Source: Rotaria macrura (lineage: Eukaryota; Rotifera; Eurotatoria; Philodinida; Philodinidae). Taken from it: DNA of 64,000 bases. The notes below the pieces were generated by a model. The model had not been told where the DNA came from. It did not search any database and was given only the letters and a program-made list of their open reading frames with translations. Below are positions 11,195-22,214 of the stretch, piece after piece. Positions within the stretch are counted from its first letter, which is position 1; every line of letters begins with the position of its first letter. Both the position numbers and the translations under genes were made by a program. The stretch spans positions 1-64,000 of the forward strand of contig OENT01000559.1 of assembly GCA_900239685.1 (NCBI GenBank), given 5' to 3'.

Positions 11195-12157
11195 CTCGGT
11201 TCTGTTTCTATTCTATTCGATGATTCAAGCGATGTTCCTGAATGATACTGATAATGAATACGAAGCTTCCTATGTGGATGAAATGGTGATGGATAATCAT
11301 GTTCATAGCAACAATCATAATAAAAGAGTAATTCAGTTCGCGTTCTTTTTAGTATTTTATAAAAATTGAACTAATATTACATTTTATGTTTCTTTAGAAC
11401 GATGATTCAACAAAGAAAAATGAAAAACTACAATCGATGCATTTTGGTTAGAACGTCATTTACATAAAATTAATCGAGAAGCGTCAAAAGCGAACGGTAA
11501 AGTTGAAGAACTTCTCTATCACAATGAACACACATGATGGCAGAAGTCATGTAGAATAAAGTTTCTTATTTCAAACAGCTACCATAATTTACGAATGAAA
11601 TTATTCAACGATGCAATGATAAGGTATGCTGCTTTTTCATCTTTCAAAACAAAAGTATTTCATGCTCAATAATTTTTCTTTATTTTACAGAAAATCGAAA
11701 ACAGATATAGTCTGATTAAAATGGAAGAGAACAAACGTAGGGCATTACTTCAATTGAATAGATTACAAATAAAGGACGTCGGTTATGTTTGCAATCACTA
11801 TCCAAATATTGAAGTATCATCCCACATTAATTAATTATAAGATCCCAAGTGGTTGTATGCTTAATTTGAAACTAACATTCGAACGTCATAATGAATTATT
11901 TGTATCTGATATTGCACTGTTATTTCAGCAAACACGTCAAGAAAGTTTGTGGTTTAGTTGCTGAAGTTTCAAAAATGAATGATTTATTATCAATAAAAAG
12001 TGTAACAGTAGAAATGAAAGCTGAGAGTGTTTTAGATTTTATTGCTCCATCAATCGATATACATGATTATAAATCTTATTTTATACCTGGCTCTTGTATG
12101 GAATATAATTACGAATGCGAATTTTCAAAAATTTATTTAGAAACAACATCGATATGA
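11195..12157 (+). pseudogene. Brr2/SNRNP200 helicase relic, core deleted
   Basis: A broken fragment of the U5 snRNP helicase Brr2 (SNRNP200), a >2000-residue spliceosomal protein. Bases 11205-11530 encode an acidic stretch (FDDSSDVPE, then DNEYEASYVDE after a frameshift) and then, after another frameshift, DAFWLERHL, matching the N-terminal IDAFWLQRQL region. From about 11560 the sequence jumps to the extreme C-terminus: YFKQLP-stop-FTNEIIQRCND, then the exon at 11692-11834 with ALLQLNRLQIKDV and CNHYPNIE, then 11950-12157 with LLSIKSVTVEMKAES and VLDFIAPSIDIHDYKSY. Both helicase cassettes and Sec63 modules are absent. Three or more stops or frameshifts break it. Two intron-like segments (about 11327-11396 and 11622-11691, the latter ending TTTTACAG) survive, so this is not a processed retrocopy. 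Identification rests on remembered human Brr2 segments and is strong at the C-terminus. Confidence 0.75.
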
Positions 12158-12376
12158 AATAGTGATATAATCTTTTTAAAATTATGCTACTTGTTTTTTA
12201 TCATAAAAATTAAACAAGAAAAATAATAAACAACATAGATGTTTTTAATTTTGAAATTTATTCTATTTTATATTTTAGATTGATTGTTTTCGTATTTGAG
12301 TTGTAAAAAGAAAATAGCAAATAGCAAAACATCTCTAGCTCGTTATGATTAATGACGATGATGATGATTACTAGGA

Positions 12377-15300
12377 ATGGATGAAACATTAAAAGAACTA
12401 TTTGAAGCTTGTCGGAACGGAGATTTAACTAAAGTTAAACGATTAATTACAACAGAGAATATTAACGCTCAAGATATACTTGGAAGAAAATCGACACCAC
12501 TTCATTTTAGTTCTGGTAAGAATGAACATATAGCAGATATTATATTCATGAAAAATATATATCAAATTATAACTGTTTGATCAAAATTATTTTTCTTCAA
12601 TTTTTTATCGCTGTTCAATTTTGATGATTTTTTTCTACTCTATATCTGATATTTAATAAACGATCTGTATTAATCTCTGTGACAACTAAAATTATGTATT
12701 CATGTGCTACAGAAGACGTTATTTTAACAGACAATTTTATGTATCCATGACATCCGTATAATCTTTAGTTTTGTTTTTGCATTTATAGTAAGACAGCATA
12801 TTTCTAACTTTTTTCTCTTTGAATATTATCGGTTGATTGTGGAAATTCAATTCATGTATCATCATATTCGTAGATACAGTTGTGAGGAAAAGTGGTGTCT
12901 AGTGCACTAACTCAGCACTATTAGAACAACTTAGTTTAACGACGAACGCCTCTCCAAACAACGTCTAGATCATATGATGTAATGAGCAGCATGATTGAGT
13001 AATCGTTAAGAAAAGGAACTGAAATAGATTCATATGTTTACAAAAAATATTTAAATTTCAAACATCATGTCTATCTTTTATGAGAGCATTGCTCATATAA
13101 CCTTTTCTATATTTTCCCTTCCGTGCTTTTTTCACGATTAACTTTATTCTATGATAGGATCTTTACTATTCTATGATATTTCGCAAGTCTTATATGCTGA
13201 TGTGAATGATTAGATCTGAAATCATGCTATTCTTCTATATCGATAAGTCAAGATGTTGTAAAGATTTCATCTGTACATGTATATAAACTCCAAAAAATCT
13301 ACATGACTTCAAAATCTTAGGTTCAGGAGACATAAAAAAGGTAATCTGTATTTTAATTAATAAGCAGAACATTGTTCATCGAAGAAATTTCATAGACAAG
13401 AAACGCATATGATGTATGTTTCGTAATCGATGGAAATTCTCTTCGAAATTTATCGAATAGCTTTGTTGTTACCCACTCTGATACTAATCACAATACTACT
13501 GATAAGTTTTGAAAAAGTATATTCAGATTTTCATAGAAAAGCTGGTAGAATACATTTCACATTATAAGGATGCATACTGTTATCTTAAAATCATTTTATG
13601 AACATCGGTAGTTGATGTTAAGGGTGTCGTACGTGCCTGTTTATCTTCCGAAAAATGAATTTGTCGATCTTGTTTGAGAAAGATCGTTCAATACTTTTAA
13701 ATTCTCGATCATTAATGCAATCCAATCTTTTGTTGAATGTGTAGTTTTTTTTTTGGTTCACATTAAATTAAATATTTTTGTAGGGTTTGGGCGGAAAGAT
13801 GTAGTCGAATATCTGTTAAATCAAAATGCTAATGTTCATATGAAAGATGACGGTGGTCTGATTCCATTACATAATGCCGCAAGTTTCGGTCATGCTGAAG
13901 TGGTTCAATTACTTCTCAATCATTGTTCTGATGTAAATGCACTAGATAATTGGAACTATAGTCCACTCGCAGAAGCAGCCAGTAAAGGAAAAGTTGATGT
14001 ATGCCTTCGTGAGTATTTATTATTGTTTATGAGTAATTATTTTTAGTTCATGGATTTTTCTGAAAATATAGTTCTCTTACAACATGGAGCAGATCCGAAC
14101 TTAAAGAATAGTGATGGGAAAAGTGCACTTGATCTTGCTGATTCATCGACTCGACCAGTTTTAACTGGTAGAATGAGATTTCTTGTGTATTAAATTCTAG
14201 CATATTATTTCTATTGTTATTTTTCATCACAGGTGAATATGGAAAAGATGAACTACTTGAAGCAGCAAGATCTGGTAATGAAGAAAAACTTCTAAATCTA
14301 TTAACATTAGCTAATGTTAACTGCCATGCAAGTGATGGAAGAAAAGTATGTTCACATTTTTTTCATTCATATAGAGACTAAAAAAGAATGAAACATGTCG
14401 ATTTTTCCTTTTTCTAGTCAACTCCATTACATCTAGCTGGTAGTTTAGAAACACTTTAGAAATAAATTTATGCACGTCTCGTTTTCTTTTTCATCGATAG
14501 CTGGTTACAATCGATTGGCAATTTGTAAAATATTACTTGAACATGGAGCTGATGTTCTTTGTAAAGATAAAGGTGGACTGGTAAGTCGTCCATAGTTGAT
14601 AGGTATATTCAGTTTAAAGTAAAATTTAAGAACAAGATATTTGCATTTTTCCGCTAAAATAGAGTTTTGAAGGATTTAGCCGAAGAAATTCGTTCGTAAA
14701 CATCGAAGACCAAAAAGAGAATCATCTTATTATGTAGTAAAACTAAAGGCACTTTCATGTGTGGAGACCTAGTCCAATAATAATCTATGGGATCATTTAT
14801 ATAGGTATAGCTATTCGCTGACAAATTTTCAGATCTTGGAACGATGTGATTTTTAGCATATTAAATCAAATATATACAGATACATAACATCATAGATACA
14901 TCTAATAGCGATCAATTCTATTTGATACTGGCTGCTATTTTGTGCTTGAAATCCACAGTGATGTCAAAGGAGAATAATCAACGTTTACCAAATTTGTTTT
15001 GTTTTGAAAAAGTCTACGATTGATAATAATATTCTCCATAAAATTTTGTTGTTAATATTGTGGGATACATACTTCGTTGTTAAAACTTGATAGGTTTAAT
15101 ATAACAGTGAGGAGTATCTTTAAAAGTATACATGCTTAAAGAAATTAAATCAAGGTGTTTCTATGTTTTGTAATGAAGAGTGAACTTCGTTTTCTGAAAC
15201 TAAAATTTTTCTAAATCTCAAGTGAAATTTTCATTCGACAACATTAAAATTAAAATTCATTTGAAATTTCAACAGCATTTATTATTTGACAAAATATAAT

Positions 15301-18300
15301 TACAATATTCGTATTTAGGTTCCGTTGCATAATGCTGCTTCATATGGACGTAAGTGATATTCTGTGCATCGTACTTTCATTTATGATTCTTCTGCTTAGA
15401 TTATGAAGTTGCTGAACTATTAATTCAAGTAAGATTTAGATTTTGTTTTTTGCTCGAGATTAAAACATGATCATACGCGTACTATAGCATGGTGCTCAAA
15501 TTAATGTTTGTGATCTATGGCAATATACACCTATCCATGAAGCTGCTTCGAAATCACGTATCGATGTTTGCACTCTTTTATTGAGTCATGGAGCAGATCC
15601 AACATTAGCTAATTGTCATAGTAAAACAGCATTGGATACTGCTGCTAGTCGAGAATTACGAGATAAAATTCTTTGTATGTTCAAATTTTTTTCTTTTCCA
15701 TTGCTTTGTTTAGTTTTATGATGATAAATGTTGTAGATGAATATCATGGATATTCACTTCTTGCTGCAATTCATAGTGGAGATGTAGGTCGAGTTAAAAA
15801 ATTTCTTACCAACGAAACCATTAATTTTCGGCATTTTACAACAGGCGATTCATCTTTAGTAAGTTCCATGATTTCTACATATGAGATATAGATCGATCGA
15901 TATTTTCGTATTTATACAGCATGTTGCTTGTACGTCATTATCAGCGAAGCATCGTCGTCAAATTTTTGAAATATTAAATCGACGTGGTGCCCTTATTAAT
16001 GTTTTAAATACAGCGTAAGAAATCACGTACCACAGTAATTAACACAATTCTTACATGTCATCTATCTTGAGCCATTGTAAATACTCGAATTTCGATAATT
16101 TAAATGCACTTGTAACCTTCCGAATGACTTCTATAGATGGATGAGGAATCAAAATTATGGTGACACGTGTCCAAATGTTTTCGTCAAGATTTTTATCTGA
16201 TAAACATTGTCTGTCTGTTGAACTCATCATTGATTGTTATGAAGTGTATGACTAATTCTTGATCTTTAGCATAAATCTAGAATAATACTGAAGGCTTTTG
16301 TTTCATCTTGAATATGAACCCATTGATATCTAACATTGATTAATGTATCTGCACAGTGATTATTCAGTTGAAGTTTGCACTTCGATACAAAGAGATATGC
16401 CGAAACCAAGCGCTAGGCTACGAATCTTCAATGCAGCCACTTTGAATCAATTAGTAAAGTTAGCTTGTAGAAACATAGGATTAAAAATGACTTTGATGGA
16501 TATATGTCTACGATAATCTATGGACAAAGAAATAAATGAGCAAACGATAAAATATGATCGAATCTGTGAATGACGATTTGTTCACATCTGAATCATACGC
16601 AGAACTTTTGTTGAACACATGTTTACTCTCTACACAGTAGTGCATGATTTTTCGCTTATTGAACGGTGATTAAGTAAATTTGATGACATCCATATTTTCA
16701 ACGACTATGAATAATAAGTAGTAATCACAAAGTACGACAATCTACAAAACTGTTCCTGTACTAATGATAGGAAATGTAAAAGATAAATGGAAACCGATAC
16801 TGTAGCACATTCATTAGAGTTTTCATTTCATTTCAATAATTTTCACAAACTCATTTGTCGAATTTTCATTCATAACGGAATATTGATACGAAAATTCTAA
16901 AACCTTCGATAAGTTTAGTGAATGAGATACGAAGCGTATAATTGTAAGTTAATTTTGTTTTTTTTTCTATCTTAGCCAAGTAGCTCCCATTCATATATGT
17001 GCTGCGTTTGATCATGTTGATCTGTTAGAAATTTTACTAAAACATAATGCTGATGTAAGTATATCAATTTTTCTCATTGATTGTTTCAATGAATTTTGAA
17101 TATTAATAGATTAATTTGCTTGATGGACAAGGACAAACAGCATTACACCATGCAGCCAAGAATGAACATTTGAATACATGTCGATTTTTAATCAGTCATA
17201 AATGTGATACTTCATTAGTATCTTCCAATGGTCAAACAGCTTTAGATATGACATCATCATTGAATATTCAACAGCTATTAATTAGTAAGTGGTTTCGAAA
17301 GGAAAGATTTGTTTTGAGATGATTTTCTCGGTTTTTTAGTTTATGAAAAGGAAAAAATAATACTAACACCCAATGTAACCGATCTTCAATTGCAGTTGCT
17401 TGAAGCATCAAAATCTGGTGATCTTGAGGTTGTTAAGGTTTGTCAGCAAAATTCATATAAGATGTTTTCTCTATTCGATTTATGGTTTTTCTGTTTTATT
17501 TTCACAGCATATACTCACTTTCAATCCATCCTTAGTGAATTGTCGTGATGTACAAGGTAGAAATAGTACTCCACTTCATTTCGCTGCAGGATATAATCGT
17601 TTACAAGTTGTTGAATATTTATTATCGATGGGTGCAGATGCAACAGCAAGAGATAAAGGTTGTCGAATCATCTACTAGTTTTATTTTGTGTTCTAAAAAA
17701 TGATATTTTATTTTTGTAGGTGGTCTTGTTCCTTTACATAATAGGTATAATATAAAAGACACAGCAAAATTGACTCTGTTTAATATGTATTTATATATGA
17801 ATATGCTTGTTTTTTTCTTAGTTGTAGTTATGGCCATCTAGAAGTTACAGCACTCTTACTTGCTCATGGTGCGTCATCTCAAGTAACGGATCTATGGAAG
17901 GTAACGCCATTGCATGAAAGTGCAGCGAAAGGAAAATTCGAAATCTGTAAATTACTGATTAAACATGGTGCTGATTTAAATAAAAAGAACCGTGATGGTG
18001 CTACACCTCTCGATCTAGTTAAAGAACGTGATAGTGACGTAGCTGATCTACTGCGTGGTGATAGTGCTATTTTAGAGTTAGCGAAAAAAGGAAATTTAGA
18101 AAGATTACGAAAATTAATAACATCAGAAAATGTCAATTGTCAAGATCCATTGGGAAGAAATAGCACACCATTACATTTAGCTGGTAAAGAACTATGAATA
18201 ATTGTTTTCTTTTTATGTCAAACTTTATTTTTCTAGCTGGATATAATCATTATGAGATAGCAAAATTTTTGCTGGAAAATGGTTGTAATCCTAATGCTGT

Positions 18301-19872
18301 TGATAAAGGTGGATTGATAGGTAAATATTTATGTTTGACTTTTTGCATTTGATTTCATTTGACAGAAGCAATTTTCAACAGAATAAATAGAATTTTTATG
18401 AAATTTTGTGTAAATGTCTGACTGATGAAAAAGTATTACAAATCTATAAATTTTCATGAATTGATATAGGGAAGTACAGAAAAACGTTTTTTGGATATCA
18501 TGGTTAAAATAAATCCAATATACAATCAGTCAAAATTTTCGGATAATTATCAACTGAAAGAGAATTTCTAATAGCTTTGAATGAGTTCGAATATTGTTTC
18601 GTCGATATCTTGTCTCAATTTTGACATACGCCGTATCTAAATAAATTCAAAAAAACAATTGAGTAAGATTTTTCTGGAAATATTTTGCGTTTCAGTGAAT
18701 GAGAACATTTTTATCTATGAGTTAAAACTATTAATTACTATTCAAAAGAAAGTCATTCTAAACTCGATATTCATCGCCAAAAACCAATACCATCAAAACA
18801 GTGCGTAAATCATGTGCATTTTAAAAGTTCAATGCGAGTAATTTGGTGTAGCAATCAGTGAATCATCTTCAATCTGGATCGAGTACTGTTTCAATAAGAC
18901 TATTCGACGTCGAACCATGGCTCTGATTGCAATCGTACTTCTTCTAATCTTTCCGTTGAGATCCTGAACGAGTTTTTATTGAAAATGTTTTGAAATTCAT
19001 TATGAATTGTGAAACTTAAAACACTGAAAATACCAGATCTGTATGCCTATCTAGGAAAACAAATATCTTGATTGAGATATATTCGGATGGCGTACACTTT
19101 GCCAAATACTTTCAAACTGTAATGGTGATGCCAAAACCCCGTTCATAATCATCATACTATGAGATCAAAAGCATAACTTATTGCATATAGTGAATTTTTT
19201 CTATTCGAATTTGATTCAATTACTTCAGAAGAATATGTAAGTGCATGGTTCTTTTTCATAAAACTCCTTACAGTTTATCTGAAGACAACCAATCATCGGT
19301 TGAATGTCTCGAACAATAGTGAAAGCGTAGTCATCTATTAATAGGAAGTTGCCCATTGTAATGACAGCAAATTCAATCTCATAAACTGAAATGCCTTCGA
19401 GAAATTCATAGTATGATAGATCTGATATTTTGCTAGTGTCCCATGAATTGATCGAGTTTTTCATTGAAGACTAGCCCAATCTTTTGTGTTGTTTTGTTTT
19501 GCATAGCTCTACACAATGCATCTTCATTTGGTCATGTTGATGTTGCTACACTACTAATAAATTATCATTCCGATGTAAATGCTCGTGATAATTGGTCATA
19601 TACACCGTTGCATGAAGCAGCATCTAAAGGTCGTACTCAATTATGTTCTCTATTACTTGCTCATGGTGCAAATCCACATCTTCAAAATCAAGATAATCAG
19701 ACACCATTAGATTTAGCTACGGCTGAGGATGTTAAATCACTACTATTAGATGCTATGTCCATTCCAATAACTCCAACATCGTCCACTGCTAATCGTTATC
19801 GAACAACATTAACACTTACAACTCGTGAAACAACGTCAATGCTTGGCGCAGAAATGAATGATACTACTACTG

Positions 19873-19908
<36 letters not shown>

Positions 19909-21368
19909 ATAATAATAATAATATTAGTCCATCCACACAACGTTTATCATCTGCATCAAGTGTACAACAAGCGACTTGTCAACGGCATTTGCCTATTGGT
20001 GATGGTAGTATGAGTTTGCTTACCGATGATGAACGTCGAGAACAGGCTCTTCATATGACGATGGATGAATTTTTAAGTTTATGTCAATTTCAATCTAGTG
20101 AACGACAAGATATGTTACGAGAATTGTTTGAAAGTGAACATATAACACTTGATATACTCGCTGAAATGACACACAATGATTTAAAAGATATTGGTATTGT
20201 TGCCTATGGTGAACGACATAAATTACTCAAGGGTATTGAACGATTGTACAAACAAGCAAAAGACCCATGGTCAAATATACCTGAAAGAGGATCAATGTTT
20301 ATTGAACTTGATCCTAACGATCGAGAATATCGACTTGTTGAAGATGAAGTAATTGAATTTTTTTATCTGAAAAACTTGATCATGAACTTCGAATGACACA
20401 TCGATATATATAGACTTACCGATATTGTCTATCAGAGACTATCAGTACTTTCTTATTCTTAGAAATCTGTACATTCAATCAGTAGGAAATCTTCCGATTG
20501 TTCTTGATGTTGTTCAATCCTTCATTCCGATCATTGAAAAACGTTGGATCATGCTTTTAAGCTCATGAATTTTGTTCTCTTCTAGTTACAAAGTACTATT
20601 CGTGAACATAAAGATAATTGTGGTGGAATATTCAGTCATTATGTTGTATTAAAAGTAATAGAGAAACTTCGTTCTATCTTCAGTTTTTTCCATACTCGTT
20701 CTATTCTTAAATTAGATTGAAAAAATTCGAAATCGACGTTTATGGGATCGTTATTGTCATCGTCGAAGTGAAATCCACGAGGACAATAATGGTCATGAAA
20801 ACGAACGTTTACTTTTTCATGGTTCACCATTTCTTCATTCAATCATGAATAAAGGCTTCGATGAAAGACATGCGTCTATAGCTGGCATGTTTGGTTAGTA
20901 GTAAGATGCTTGATCATACCATTCAAATTGCGACTTCTGTTTTATTTTTCATTTGATTTTCAGGGGCAGGAATTTATTTTGCAGAAAATTCTTCGAAATC
21001 AAATCAATACGTCTATGGTATTGGCGGTGGTAATGGATGTATATTACATAAAGATAAATCATGTTATCAATGTTCGAGGTAAAAACGAAAATGAAATTGA
21101 TTGACTCACTTTTTTTTCTAATCAATATAATACTAAAAACATGTTTAGACAAATGTTATTATGTCGTGTTTGTCTTGGACGATCATTTTTACAATTTAAT
21201 GCATCGAAATTAGCTCATGCACCACCTGGTCATCATTCAGTGATAGGTCGACCAGCACAAGGTGGTCTGGTTTATCCTGAATATGTTATTTATAGAGGTG
21301 AACAAGCGTATCCTGAATATTGTATTACATATAATCTCTCGAATCCAGTGAATAATGACAATGAATAA
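12377..21368 (+). CDS. TNKS: Tankyrase (ankyrin-SAM-PARP poly-ADP-ribosyltransferase)
   Basis: Complete tankyrase of about 1178 residues, close to human TNKS2 (1166). Coding exons: 12377-12515, 13784-14008, 14072-14167, 14233-14345, 14418-14439, 14501-14580, 15319-15349, 15400-15428, 15488-15674, 15737-15858, 15920-16014, 16976-17054, 17110-17284, 17340-17437, 17508-17658, 17720-17744, 17822-18183, 18237-18320, 19507-20348, 20586-20654, 20716-20893, 20964-21078, 21149-21368; lengths sum in frame. Five ankyrin clusters (substrate-binding scaffold) precede a SAM polymerisation domain (about 20040-20260) and the PARP domain. The H-Y-E triad is present ([21 protein letters not shown]), as is the tankyrase zinc site C-x2-H-x4-C-x2-C. 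It should PARsylate partners in telomere, Wnt and mitotic pathways. No HPS-like N-terminal extension exists. Oddities: SPLAEAA replaces TPLHEAA in cluster 1, and a Thr/Asn microsatellite precedes the SAM domain. An in-frame stop lies just upstream of the start ATG. Confidence 0.95.
19863..19922 (+). repeat. In-frame ACT/AAT microsatellite in tankyrase
   Basis: Three ACT codons, one GCT, eleven ACT codons and five AAT codons in a row encode a threonine tract followed by Asn5. It lies in the linker between the last ankyrin cluster and the SAM domain, where length variation should be tolerated. Most of the run is a pure trinucleotide repeat, so it is likely polymorphic. Confidence 0.9.
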
Positions 21369-21479
21369 GTGGCTCTTTTGTTTTTCGATTTTGTATAAAC
21401 ATGAAATTCGATTTATATACGTACATATAAAAGAAGGGGCGATATTTATTAAAGTAAATTAAAAATTTTCGCTTTTATG

Positions 21480-22214
21480 TTAGAATGAACGTTGACGTGC
21501 ATGTAATTGTTCAAGATGAAAAACGATTGGATTTTGTTCTTCATTATCGACGTGCGGTGGTATATGTATGTGTTCGATGGGTACTGGTGGGAGATCAATA
21601 ATACTTTGAAGAATTGCATATGTATGCTGTTGATCAGTTGGCATTGTTGATGCTCGAGAAGCACGCCATTTTCGTAACGATTCTTCTAATTCGATGAGTG
21701 TCACTCTCACGCGAGCTTTGAACTGTCGTTTACGCAATGAATACATAACATGAGAAAAAGCAAGAAATATAAAAACAACAATATACAATGTGAGAACAAG
21801 AAAATGCGCACGGAATAAATGAAAATTAACACAAGTCGTTATCGGAGTTGCATGAGTCGTATTCTCATGTTCTTCATAACGATTAGATTCTTGATGTAAA
21901 TGTTCAGAACAGATTATTGCACACACTCTATATTCTCCGGCAGTTAGATGCTGTAATTCAAGTGAATTTCTCCAAAAAGTTAAATTTTGCTCTGGCATAG
22001 AGTATGGTCGTTGACGATTATGACGAATTGTAAACTTATACGCTTGACATGCTCGTTGATCAGCTTCACGAGCTATTTCGAATATTACGGTAGCCGTTTG
22101 TGAATCTTGTATACGAGCGCGAAGATAAAACGGATTTTCAATTATAATTTGTTTACTACCACCCAAGATCTGATTGGGATGCATAAGTAGAATGATAATA
22201 AATAGGAAAAACAT
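21480..22214 (-). CDS. Small type I membrane protein, FN3-like ectodomain
   Basis: Uninterrupted frame of 244 residues that I cannot assign to a named gene. Visible layout: hydrophobic signal peptide (about 1-18), an extracellular part of ~115 residues with beta-sandwich character and fibronectin-type-III-like features (LTAGEYRVCAIIC near 90-102), four or more cysteines, N-glycosylation sites (NLT at 77, NTT at 118), a transmembrane helix at about 137-159, then a basic stop-transfer segment (RKRQFKARVR) and a cytosolic tail of ~75 residues ending in proline- and histidine-rich sequence. It lies tail to tail with tankyrase, the stops 112 bp apart, with TTTATT (minus-strand AATAAA) just beyond its stop near 21447. 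A cell-surface adhesion or receptor role is inference only. Confidence 0.7.
   Translation of the reverse strand: MFFLFIIILLMHPNQILGGSKQIIIENPFYLRARIQDSQTATVIFEIAREADQRACQAYKFTIRHNRQRPYSMPEQNLTFWRNSLELQHLTAGEYRVCAIICSEHLHQESNRYEEHENTTHATPITTCVNFHLFRAHFLVLTLYIVVFIFLAFSHVMYSLRKRQFKARVRVTLIELEESLRKWRASRASTMPTDQQHTYAILQSIIDLPPVPIEHIHIPPHVDNEEQNPIVFHLEQLHARQRSF

Noticed and set aside
17879-18136. Minus-strand open frame opposite tankyrase
   Set aside because: It is the antisense shadow of the long ankyrin exon 17822-18183.
19225-19464. Minus-strand 79-codon frame inside a tankyrase intron
   Set aside because: Some protein-like composition, but no family, no splice partners and no start context; considered chance or old debris.
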